Shown: positions 33,087 to 40,891 of the stretch, in pieces
Layout of the letters: each line of letters begins with the position of its first letter
Numbering within the stretch: the stretch's first letter is position 1
Assembly: GCF_003668875.1 (NCBI RefSeq)
Contig: NZ_RAWM01000075.1
Coordinates: 1-43,042 of the forward strand
Source: Corallococcus interemptor
GTDB lineage: Bacteria > Myxococcota > Myxococcia > Myxococcales > Myxococcaceae
DNA: 43,042 nucleotides
Direction: 5' to 3'
Position numbers and translations under genes: made by a program
Notes under the pieces: generated by a model
Databases searched by the model: none
Told to the model about the DNA's origin: nothing
The model's input: the letters and a program-made list of their open reading frames with translations, nothing else

Positions 33087-34715
33087 TTGTCCACCGACAC
33101 AGCGCAACGTCTTGCGACGCTTTGTAAAGAGATTCTGAGGATCGACCACATCCGGCCGGACGCATCCCTGGTGTTGCAGGGCGCGTCCTCCATGCGCCTC
33201 ATGCAGCTGGTCGCGCGCCTCTACGAGGACTTCGACGTCATCGTCGACCTGAGCGAGGTCATGGGCGAGGTGACGCTGGACTGGATCGCCGCCACGGTGG
33301 AGGAGCGCCGCGCGGCGGACGGCGGCGGTGCGCCCGCCCCGGCGGAAGAGCCCATGCGCCAGGAGGGCGAAGCCGTGCCGCTCAGCGAGCTCCAGCTCGC
33401 CTTCTGGGAGATGCGCCGCTACGCGCCGGCGATGAGCGCCTACAACGAGGGCGTCAGCCACCTGGTGAAGGGCGACCTGGACCTGGCCGTCTGCCAGAAG
33501 GTCCTGGTGGAGCTCGTCGCGCTTCAGCCGGCGCTGCGCAACGCGTACTTCGAGGTGGACGGCGTCGCGGTGCAGCGCGAAGTGCCCATGGCGGAGATCG
33601 AACCGTCCCTCAAGCTGGAGGTGACGGACCTGTCGGGGCACGCGGATCCGATGGCCGAGGTCGCCGCGCAGCACCGGGCCATGTACGCGACCCGCTTCGA
33701 CCTGTCCGCGCCGCCGTGCTTCCGCGTCGCGGTGTGGAAGGTGGGCGAGCGGCGCTGGGTGGTGTCGTGGGTCGTCTACCACATCGTCACGGACTGGTGG
33801 GCGGTGGACGTCCTGCGCCGCAGCGCCGCGAAGCTGTACCGCGCGCTGATGGCGGCGGGAGTTCCGCAGGCGCGTCCGGTCGCGGTGCCGCAGGATCCGC
33901 ACGCCGGCACGCGCTTCACGGCGGAGGACGAGGCCTGGTGGTTGGAGAAGTTCCAGACGCCGCCCCGCGCGCTGACGCTGAGCCCGCGTCCCCGGCCGCT
34001 GATCAAGAGCTACGCCGGCGAGATGTACCTCCAGGAGCTGAAGGGCGTCTCCGTCAGCCGGCTGGAGGGCCTGCGCGAGCGCCTGAACGTCACGATGTCC
34101 AGCCTCACCTACGCGGCGTTCTCCCTGCTGCTCACGGCGCTGAGTGGCGAGGACGACGTGACGGTGGGCGTGCCGTTCCTCAACCGCCAGCACGCGGACG
34201 TCCAGGACACGGTGGGCCTCTTCGTCAACAGCCTGCCGGTGCGCATGAAGGCGGAGCACGGCGTGGCCGCGGCCGACTACATCCGCGCGTGCCACGGCGA
34301 GCTGCTGGAGGCCTTCCGTCACGGCCGCTACCCGTCGTTCCGGCTGATGCGCCAGCTCAAGCTGCCGACGCGCTTCAACCGCGCGCCGCTCTACGACCAC
34401 CTCTTCAGCTACTACGAGAACACCGTCGTCGACGTCGTGAGCGAAGAGATGAAGCTCGCGGTGACGGAGATCGAGCTGCCGCGCGGCACCAGCAAGTACG
34501 ACCTGAGCCTGTTCGTGACGCGGACCGGGGACCGGCTCGACTGCAAGGCGGAGTACACGACCGCGCTCTTCTCGCAGGAGGAGGTCGCGACCATCGTCTC
34601 CCACTACCAGGTCATCCTGGAGCGCCTGCTGGGCGACGCCACCGTGACGGTGGGCGGCGTCCTCGACACGGTCCGCGCGCGCGTCCAGCCCTCCCTTTCC
34701 CAGCAGCAGGCCTGA
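33087..34715 (+). CDS. Carrier-condensation (T-C) didomain NRPS protein
   Basis: A 542-residue protein with an N-terminal carrier domain (Ser35 in LQGASSMRLMQLV) and, from about residue 95, a condensation domain. The HHxxxDG motif is Tyr231-His232-x3-Asp236-Trp237: the second His and the Asp are kept, the first His and the Gly are not. The later motif VGLFVNSLPVR is intact. The start is TTG 33087 with GGAG six bases upstream. It is probably loaded by the ligase at 31489 and then forms an amide or ester bond with another carrier-bound or free acceptor. There is no A or TE domain, so it must work in trans. Confidence 0.9.
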   Translation: MSTDTAQRLATLCKEILRIDHIRPDASLVLQGASSMRLMQLVARLYEDFDVIVDLSEVMGEVTLDWIAATVEERRAADGGGAPAPAEEPMRQEGEAVPLSELQLAFWEMRRYAPAMSAYNEGVSHLVKGDLDLAVCQKVLVELVALQPALRNAYFEVDGVAVQREVPMAEIEPSLKLEVTDLSGHADPMAEVAAQHRAMYATRFDLSAPPCFRVAVWKVGERRWVVSWVVYHIVTDWWAVDVLRRSAAKLYRALMAAGVPQARPVAVPQDPHAGTRFTAEDEAWWLEKFQTPPRALTLSPRPRPLIKSYAGEMYLQELKGVSVSRLEGLRERLNVTMSSLTYAAFSLLLTALSGEDDVTVGVPFLNRQHADVQDTVGLFVNSLPVRMKAEHGVAAADYIRACHGELLEAFRHGRYPSFRLMRQLKLPTRFNRAPLYDHLFSYYENTVVDVVSEEMKLAVTEIELPRGTSKYDLSLFVTRTGDRLDCKAEYTTALFSQEEVATIVSHYQVILERLLGDATVTVGGVLDTVRARVQPSLSQQQA

Positions 34716-34718
34716 GCC

Positions 34719-35969
34719 ATGCACAAAGCCTTTGGAAACCTCGACGCGGCCTGGAAGGAAGCCTCCTTCGCGTACAAGAGCGTCCCGTTCTTCCGCAGCC
34801 GGCCGGCCCTGACTCCCGCGGCGTCACCGGCGGCGGGCTTCCTCGACATCCCGATGACGAGCAAGCCGGACTACCGCAAGAACTTCCCGGCGGGAGTCCT
34901 GGCGGATGGGCGCTCGGTCAACGACCCCTACGTGCAGCGCTACCAGAGCTCCGGCACGAGCGGAGACCGGCTGGTGAGCGTCATCCACGCCTTCAAGCTC
35001 GCGGACCGGATGGCGAACTGCCTCTCCGTGAACAAGAGCCTGAGCTTCCTCCTGGATGAGCCGAAGATCCGGATGTGCCGCTACGCGGCGCCCAACTGCT
35101 CGGACGTCGAGTGCAGCAACCCGAACACGTCCATGGAGGACCGCATCCTCCAGGACGGGACGCTGGTGCTGCCCGTCTACCACGACCTGCTCACGACGCC
35201 GGAGCCCATGCTCAAGCGCGCGTTCGAGGAGCTCCACTCCTACGAGCCGAACGTCTGGTACGTGGACCCGATGCACCTGTCGGTGCTGATCAAGAAGGCG
35301 CGAGCGTCCGGCTGGAAGTTCGACATGAACCGCAAGGTGTCGGTGCTGCTGACCTACACCTTCGCGACGCAGGCGCTGCTGCGGCAGCTGGCCACGCTGT
35401 GCGAGGGCCACTTCCCGGTGGCCTCCGTCATGGCGATGTCCGAATTCGGCTTCGTGGGCCTCGCCTGCGAGGAGGGCAACCTCCACCTCAACGACAAGGA
35501 CTACTACCTGGAGTTCATCCAGATGGAGGCGCCGGACGACCGCGACGACCTCTGGGAGCTGGTCATCACGAGCGTGGGCGACCGGCTCTGCCCGCACATC
35601 CGCTACCGCACCAACGACATCTACCGGCTCCTGGGGAAGTGCAAGTGCGGCAGCACGATGCCCGCCGTGGCCTTCCAGGGCCGCATGAAGGATCTGGTCC
35701 GGCTGCCGAGTGGCCGCTACGTCACGCCCGGCGAGCTGGACGCGCTGGTGGGCGCGCCGAAGTGGATCGACATCTTCCAGCTGACCTTCCAGAAGGGCGG
35801 CCACTTCGTCTTCCGCTACAGCGGGGAGACGGAGCCCGCCGCGGATGAGCTGGCCACGCTGCGCTCGAAGCTGGAGGACCTGCTGGAGTCGAAGGCGCTC
35901 CGGATGGAGGCGGTCCAGTACTTCCCGTTCGAGCGCGGGGGCAAGTTCCAGTTGGTCAGGACGGGCTGA
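34719..35969 (+). CDS. PaaK-like AMP-dependent ligase
   Basis: A 416-residue protein of the phenylacetate-CoA-ligase/coenzyme F390-synthetase type. It has a P-loop-like YQSSGTSGDR (about 75-84), the SEFGFVGLACEEG adenylate region, a C-terminal domain with FQGRMKDLVRLPSGRYVTP and a CKCG motif. Such enzymes activate aryl or amino-aryl acids as adenylates and transfer them to CoA, carriers or nucleophiles such as sulfide or amines. Start codon lies 3 bases after the preceding stop and lacks a strong ribosome site. Next to a cysteine desulfurase, a role in making an activated or thio-acid is conceivable. Confidence 0.8.
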   Translation: MHKAFGNLDAAWKEASFAYKSVPFFRSRPALTPAASPAAGFLDIPMTSKPDYRKNFPAGVLADGRSVNDPYVQRYQSSGTSGDRLVSVIHAFKLADRMANCLSVNKSLSFLLDEPKIRMCRYAAPNCSDVECSNPNTSMEDRILQDGTLVLPVYHDLLTTPEPMLKRAFEELHSYEPNVWYVDPMHLSVLIKKARASGWKFDMNRKVSVLLTYTFATQALLRQLATLCEGHFPVASVMAMSEFGFVGLACEEGNLHLNDKDYYLEFIQMEAPDDRDDLWELVITSVGDRLCPHIRYRTNDIYRLLGKCKCGSTMPAVAFQGRMKDLVRLPSGRYVTPGELDALVGAPKWIDIFQLTFQKGGHFVFRYSGETEPAADELATLRSKLEDLLESKALRMEAVQYFPFERGGKFQLVRTG

Positions 35970-36011
35970 GGGCCGGGTGTCCGGCGAACTTCCACATCAG
36001 GGTGAAACGCG

Positions 36012-37241
36012 ATGACGGCTTTCGGCTCCAATGACTTGATTACTTCCGGCGCGGTGCGTGAGGACTTCCCCATCCTCACGCGACAGGTGGACGGCGAGCG
36101 GTTCGTCTACCTGGACAGCGCGGCGACGGCGCTGAAACCGCGGTCGGTGATCGACGCGGTGACGCGCTACTACACGGAGTGCACGGCGAACATCCACCGC
36201 GGGCGTCACCGCCTGTCGGAGGAAGCCTCAGACCTCTACGAGGAGGCGCGAGGCAAGGTGGCGCTGATGGTGGGCTGCGCCAGCAACGAGGTCATCTTCA
36301 CGCGCAACACCACGGAGGGCCTGAACCTGGCGGCCGCCTGCATGGGGCTGAAGAAGGACGACCTGGTCGTCGGGTTCCTGGACGCGCACCACTCGCAGCT
36401 GCTGCCGTGGATGCGGGGAGGCAACTACCAGGTGGTCCGTCAGGGCCCGAACTGGAAGCCGGACCTGGACCACTACGCCGAGTTGTTGCGGCGCAAGCCC
36501 AAGGCAGTGGTGGTGACGCACTGCTCGAACGTCACCGGGGGCTACCTGCCGCTGGAGACCATCTCGAAGATGGCCCACGAGGCCGGAGCGCTGGTGGTGG
36601 TGGACGCGGCCCAGTCCGCGGCGCACCTCCGCCTGCGCTTCACCGAGTCCAACATCGACTTCCTCGCGCTGTCCGCGCACAAGATGCTGGGCCCGTCCGG
36701 CATCGGCTGTCTGGTGGGGAAGGCGTCACTCCTGAGGGACGCGGAGGCATTCCTCGTGGGAGGCGGCGTCGTGGACTACACGACCCTTGAGTCCTTCCAG
36801 TACCGGAAGATCCCCCACAAGTTCGAAGCGGGGACTCCGGCCATCGAAGCCGCGTTCGGTTTCGCGGCGGCCATCGACTACCTGGACATGGTGGGCCTGG
36901 AGCGCATCCAGGCGCATGACCACGAGCTGTCAAAGGCGTTCCTGGACGGACTGAAGCGCCGGCCGAAGCTCCGGCTCCTGGGCCCGGACGTCGCGGAGGC
37001 GCGGGCGCCCATCTTCAGCCTCTACGTGGACGGCCTGGAGGACCTCTCCGACGTGAGCCGCGCGTTGAGTGACGCGCACGGAGTCATGTGCCGCAACGGG
37101 CACTTGTGCGCGCAGCCGCTGGTGGACCACTACACGAGCGGCGAAGTGCTCCGGATGTCGGCCTACCTCTACAACACGGTGGAAGAGGTCGAGTACGCGC
37201 TGAGCGCCCTGGACGAAGTGGTCCGGGTCTACCAGCGGTAG
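36012..37241 (+). CDS. SufS-like cysteine desulfurase (class V PLP enzyme)
   Basis: A 409-residue class V aminotransferase-fold protein closest to group II cysteine desulfurases. PLP lysine is Lys224 (LSAHKMLGPSG); stacking/catalytic His127 in DAHHSQLLPW; the persulfide cysteine is Cys366 in CRNGHLCAQPL, matching the SufS RTGHHCAQP motif. It would convert cysteine to alanine and give a protein-bound persulfide. No suf or isc genes are nearby, so its sulfur is likely for the cluster product. Some relatives act as amino-acid C-S lyases, kynureninases or epimerases, but the conserved Cys loop favours desulfurase. Confidence 0.87.
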   Translation: MTAFGSNDLITSGAVREDFPILTRQVDGERFVYLDSAATALKPRSVIDAVTRYYTECTANIHRGRHRLSEEASDLYEEARGKVALMVGCASNEVIFTRNTTEGLNLAAACMGLKKDDLVVGFLDAHHSQLLPWMRGGNYQVVRQGPNWKPDLDHYAELLRRKPKAVVVTHCSNVTGGYLPLETISKMAHEAGALVVVDAAQSAAHLRLRFTESNIDFLALSAHKMLGPSGIGCLVGKASLLRDAEAFLVGGGVVDYTTLESFQYRKIPHKFEAGTPAIEAAFGFAAAIDYLDMVGLERIQAHDHELSKAFLDGLKRRPKLRLLGPDVAEARAPIFSLYVDGLEDLSDVSRALSDAHGVMCRNGHLCAQPLVDHYTSGEVLRMSAYLYNTVEEVEYALSALDEVVRVYQR

Positions 37242-37260
37242 ACAGGGGAGGGGACCCGCG

Positions 37261-37827
37261 ATGAACAACATCTACGAAGAGATCAGCCCCAAGCTGCGAG
37301 ATTTCATCGCGAACCAGAAGATGTTCTTCGTCGCGACGGCCCCGCTGTCCGGCGACGGGCACGTCAACCTGTCGCCGAAGGGGCTCGACACGCTGCGGGT
37401 GCTGGGCCCGCACCGCGTCGCATACCTGGACCTGTCGGGGAGCGGGGTGGAGACCGTCGCGCACCTGAGGGAGAACGGCCGCATCTGCATCATGTTCTGC
37501 GCCTTCGACGGGCCGCCGAAGATCATCCGGCTGCACGGGAAGGGGCGTGTGTTGACGCCGGAGCAACAACCGGAGTTCGGAGAGCTGCTGTCGCACTTCC
37601 CCGACCTGCCAGGAGGCCGGGCCATCATCGTGGTGGACGTGAATCGCATCGCCGGCTCCTGCGGCTTCTCCGTCCCGCGCTACGAGTTCGTGGAGCAGCG
37701 AGACCAACTCGTGAAGTGGGTGAACAAGAAGGGACCGGACTGGTTGGCTGACTACCGTAAGAAGAACAACGCGGTGAGCATCGACGAGCTGCCCGCCATC
37801 GACCCCGACCCGAAGCCCGGCGACTGA
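37261..37827 (+). CDS. Pyridoxamine 5'-phosphate oxidase-family protein
   Basis: A 188-residue PNPOx-like split-barrel protein with FFVATAPLSGDGHVNLSPKG near the N-terminus and RIAGSCGFSVPRYEF near the C-terminus. It probably binds FMN, or F420 or haem in some relatives. GGGGAGGGG lies before the ATG, 19 bases after the desulfurase stop. It is the last gene of the cluster; a tailoring oxidation or reduction is possible but no substrate can be named. No signal peptide. Confidence 0.85.
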   Translation: MNNIYEEISPKLRDFIANQKMFFVATAPLSGDGHVNLSPKGLDTLRVLGPHRVAYLDLSGSGVETVAHLRENGRICIMFCAFDGPPKIIRLHGKGRVLTPEQQPEFGELLSHFPDLPGGRAIIVVDVNRIAGSCGFSVPRYEFVEQRDQLVKWVNKKGPDWLADYRKKNNAVSIDELPAIDPDPKPGD

Positions 37828-38007
37828 AGCGAGCCGGCGGGCTTTACAGGGTCATCGGAACTGGCTCGAACATCCACGTTGTCTATTTTCTGCTTGTATT
37901 AAACGTCTCATACCTGTAGTGAGTATGCCTATAGGGCGGACCGGGGCTGTGCGTTGGTGGCCGGTCGCTCGTCGAAGCTTCTTCGACAGCCTGATCCGAG
38001 GGGGACC
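37828..38007. promoter_or_regulatory. AT-richer intergenic region after the cluster
   Basis: This 180-base gap is clearly richer in A/T than its surroundings around 37868-37930, with runs such as TCTATTTTCTGC and TGTATTAAAC. It has a weak hairpin (AGCC/GGCT at 37832-37843 followed by TTT) that could end the cluster transcript, and a 5-bp inverted repeat CATAC/GTATG (37909-37913, 37923-37927). No -35/-10 pair with good spacing was found. Probably the promoter region of the next gene. Confidence 0.3.
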
Positions 38008-38886
38008 ATGGCGACATCGACTGCGGCGACGCGTGCGCTCCATGGCGCATGGCGAGCCATGCGTATGGGCAGTGCGTGTGACGGGTTGCTCGTGGCGCTG
38101 GTGCTCTCTGGCTGCGCCGGGGCACCGCCTCCGAAGGGCGGGGCAGGGGACGCACCGGGCATGGTGCGCATCGAGGCCGGCACGTTCCAGATGGGCAGCG
38201 ACTCCGGCCCGGAGGACGCAAGGCCCGCGCACCCGGAGCAGGTACAGGCCTTCCTGCTGGACGTGACGGAGGTGACGGTCGCGGCCTACGCCAGCTGTGT
38301 ACGGGACGGCCGGTGCGGAGAGCCGGCGGCGAACGCGGCAACGGGCTTCCAGCAGTTCTGTAATTGGAAGCACCCCCAGGGGCGTGAAACACATCCCATC
38401 AACTGCGTCACCTGGTTGGAGGCGGACGCCTATTGCCGCGCCGTGGGTAAGCGTCTGCCCACGGAAGCCGAATGGGAGTACGCGGCCCGTCGTCCTGACG
38501 GCCGGACGTACCCATGGGGAGATGCGGCGCCGGACGCGACGCGAGCGAACGCGTGCGGTGAAGGCTGCGTCCAGAACGGCAAGGCAAAGGGCTTCGACGG
38601 ATGGAAGGCGGCCCCCTTCCCCGACGATGCGTATCCGGAGACGGCGCCCGTGGGCAGCTTCCCGGAGGGACGTTCATCGGACGGCGTGATGGACCTGGCG
38701 GGGAACGTCTGGGAGTGGACCGCGAGCGGCTACGCCGCGACGTACGACGGCGTGAGGGACGACGGTCTCCGGGTGAACCGCGGAGGCGGTGGCCGGGACG
38801 ACGTGTCGACGTTCCGAGCCGTCACCCGCAGCAAGAACCGCCCTGAGATGCGCACCGGCGGCATCGGCTTCCGCTGCGCCCGGTAG
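38008..38886 (+). CDS. SUMF1/formylglycine-generating-enzyme-domain lipoprotein
   Basis: A 292-residue protein. ATG 38008 follows GAGGGGGA; the frame extends upstream without a ribosome site. The N-terminus has a hydrophobic stretch ending in ALVLSGC, a lipobox, with the Cys as lipidation site. The SUMF1/FGE-sulfatase domain follows: MVRIEAGTFQMGSDSG, LPTEAEWEYAARR, DLAGNVWEWTASG and the closing GIGFRCAR. The two copper-binding Cys of true formylglycine-generating enzymes are not evident, so a binding or sensing role at the membrane is more likely. It may be cotranscribed with the peroxidase gene 58 bases downstream. Confidence 0.85.
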   Translation: MATSTAATRALHGAWRAMRMGSACDGLLVALVLSGCAGAPPPKGGAGDAPGMVRIEAGTFQMGSDSGPEDARPAHPEQVQAFLLDVTEVTVAAYASCVRDGRCGEPAANAATGFQQFCNWKHPQGRETHPINCVTWLEADAYCRAVGKRLPTEAEWEYAARRPDGRTYPWGDAAPDATRANACGEGCVQNGKAKGFDGWKAAPFPDDAYPETAPVGSFPEGRSSDGVMDLAGNVWEWTASGYAATYDGVRDDGLRVNRGGGGRDDVSTFRAVTRSKNRPEMRTGGIGFRCAR

Positions 38887-38944
38887 TCCATCGCGTCTGG
38901 CCTTGTCGTCGTCCCCGCATCACTTCGAACGAAGGAGCCTCACC

Positions 38945-40741
38945 ATGCCAATTCACCCCACCACATCCCCATACTTCGGGCGGCGGTTCACGCTCGGAGC
39001 CCTGATGGCCCTGCTCGCGGGCTGTACCCCGAGCCCGGAAGCCTCCCCCGAGAAAAAGGACACCCCTCCGGCCCCCGCGCCCGTGATGGCGGCGCCCGCG
39101 GCCGCGGCGACGAGCGAGAAGGCGGAGGAGGCCGCCATGTTGGAGAAGGCCGCGGCAGGAACCGCGCTGGCGCTCTCCACGGTGGGCATTGAAGCCAACA
39201 CCACGGGCCTGGAGGCGCGCAGCGCGTCCACGCTGCCGCCGGGAGGCTACGACTTCATGCGCATCCTGCCCCTGCGAGCGGAGAAGGTGCCCGCGCCGAA
39301 GGGGCTGCACATCACCAACATGCCGGCGGCGGTGCAGTTGGGCAAGGCGCTGTTCTGGGACGTGCAGATCGGCTCGGACGCGCAGAGCGCGTGCGCGACC
39401 TGTCACTTCAAGGCGGGAGCGGATGACCGCACGTTCAACACGCTGAACCCGGGCATCGACGGCATCTACGCGAGCGGCGGAGTCACGGCGGCGGGCCAGC
39501 AGTTCACGCCGTCGAACGTGACGAACAACGACCGGGTGGGCTCCCAGGGCACGGTGCGAGCCACCTTCCTCGGCATCAACCCGGACCTGACGCAGTCGAC
39601 CGACATCTGCCAGCAGGTGTCGGCCTTCCCGTGGTACACCGAGCGCCGGGTGGGAGCACGCAACAGCCCGACGATGATTGGAGCGGTGTACTTCCGCGAG
39701 CTGTTCTGGGACGGCCTGGCCACGCACGTCTTCAACGGCCGGGACCCCTTCGGTCACCTGGGCAACGGCAACGGCCCGTACACGGTCGAGAACGTGGCCC
39801 TGGCGTCACAGGCGGTCGCGCCGCCGGTGGACGAGTTCGAGATGACCTGCACGGGCCGTCCGTTCAACGGACCGAACAGCCTGGGCACGAAGCTGCTGCC
39901 GCGAGGAGCGCTGCGCCTGCAGCACGTGGCGACGAACGACAGCGTGCTGGGGCCCCTGGCGAACCCCGCGGGCCCGGGTCTCATCTGCGACGGAGTCCCG
40001 TGCACGTACAAGGAGCTCATCCTGCGCGCCTTTGGCCCCACGCTGACGAACAACGCGGAGGCGGAGTTCTCGCTCATCGTCGGTGAAGCGCTCTACGCGT
40101 ATCAGGCGACGCTGGTGCCGGACCGCACGCCGCTGGACAAGTTCCTGGAGGGCAACATCACGGCGCTGACGCTGAACCAGCTCCACGGCTTCGGAGTCTT
40201 CCTGGGGCCCGCGCGCTGCAACACCTGCCACAACGGAGGTCTGCTCTCGGACGCCAGCTGGCGTGCGTACCAGGTCGCGGGCTCGCTGAACGCGGACGGA
40301 GGAGACCAGGGCTTCCACAACCTGGGCCTGCGTCCGCCCAACGAGGACCCGGGCCGAGGCCGCCTGGGAGCGCAGGGAGTCCCGGTGTCCATCAGCGGTT
40401 CGCCCTTCGACCTGGGAGCCTTCAAGACGCCCACGCTGCGAAACATCAAGCTGACGGCCCCGTACTTCCACCAGGGAGGCAAGGCCACGCTGAACGACGT
40501 CATCGACTTCTACGCCCAGGGAGGCCGCGACGTACCGAACCCGCAGACCACCAGCCTGCTGCAGCCCTTCACCCTCACGACCGCCCAGCGAGGCGCGCTC
40601 CTCGACTTCCTGACGAACGCGCTGACGGACTGCCGCGTGGAGAAGGAAAGGGCGCCGTTCGATCACCCCGAGCTGCCGCTACCCAACCGCCCGAGCGGTC
40701 TGCCGGCGGTGGGTGCGACGGGCACGGGTAGCTGCCCGTAG
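38945..40741 (+). CDS. Di-haem cytochrome c peroxidase/MauG-family lipoprotein
   Basis: A 598-residue exported lipoprotein. ATG 38945 follows AAGGAG at about 6 bases. The signal GALMALLAGC gives a lipobox. An Ala/Pro/Glu-rich linker (about 30-80) precedes two haem c sites, CATCH (150-154) and CNTCH (425-429), in a CCP/MauG-like fold with the usual FKTPTLRNIKLTAPYFHQG block. It probably reduces peroxide or oxidises a partner in the periplasm. It is longer than typical bacterial CCP (about 330), with an insert between the haems. A hairpin terminator follows. Confidence 0.88.
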   Translation: MPIHPTTSPYFGRRFTLGALMALLAGCTPSPEASPEKKDTPPAPAPVMAAPAAAATSEKAEEAAMLEKAAAGTALALSTVGIEANTTGLEARSASTLPPGGYDFMRILPLRAEKVPAPKGLHITNMPAAVQLGKALFWDVQIGSDAQSACATCHFKAGADDRTFNTLNPGIDGIYASGGVTAAGQQFTPSNVTNNDRVGSQGTVRATFLGINPDLTQSTDICQQVSAFPWYTERRVGARNSPTMIGAVYFRELFWDGLATHVFNGRDPFGHLGNGNGPYTVENVALASQAVAPPVDEFEMTCTGRPFNGPNSLGTKLLPRGALRLQHVATNDSVLGPLANPAGPGLICDGVPCTYKELILRAFGPTLTNNAEAEFSLIVGEALYAYQATLVPDRTPLDKFLEGNITALTLNQLHGFGVFLGPARCNTCHNGGLLSDASWRAYQVAGSLNADGGDQGFHNLGLRPPNEDPGRGRLGAQGVPVSISGSPFDLGAFKTPTLRNIKLTAPYFHQGGKATLNDVIDFYAQGGRDVPNPQTTSLLQPFTLTTAQRGALLDFLTNALTDCRVEKERAPFDHPELPLPNRPSGLPAVGATGTGSCP

Positions 40742-40753
40742 TACGCAATGGCC

Positions 40754-40780
40754 CCCGGGCGATGAAGTCGGTCGCCCGGG
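40754..40780 (+). terminator. Hairpin terminator after the peroxidase gene
   Basis: CCCGGGCGA (40754-40762) and TCGCCCGGG (40772-40780) form a perfect 9-bp stem with a 9-base loop, 12 bases after the stop codon. No T-tract follows. Confidence 0.6.
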
Positions 40781-40891
40781 TGGCTGTGATTGAGTGGAGG
40801 AGTGATGGTGAGTGGCCCCGGCTACCATGGCTCCACGATGTAATGCTGTTTACGTCCGGGGAGCCTCCCACGCGCGAGAGGTTGCTATGCG

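Larger units (their letters stand above)
13814..37827 (+). other. Biosynthetic gene cluster with hydrazine-forming cassette
   Basis: Nineteen to twenty plus-strand genes, many overlapping by 1-13 bases, form what looks like one or two operons. Content: four adenylating ligases (13814, 27583, 31489, 34719), five carrier domains (15322, 22243, NRPS T, 29130, 33087), two condensation-type domains, two KASIII-like enzymes, two GNATs, a C45 enzyme, the MetRS-like/N-hydroxylase/cupin/FAD-oxidase set, a P450, a cysteine desulfurase and a PNPOx-like protein. There is no PKS module. Limits are set by the promoter-like region at 13700 and the AT-richer gap after 37827; the MFS gene at 12477 may also belong. 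Confidence 0.85.

Noticed and set aside
37909-37927. CATAC/GTATG inverted repeat as an operator
   Set aside because: Only 5-bp arms in an AT-richer stretch; likely to occur by chance, so it is mentioned only within the intergenic entry.
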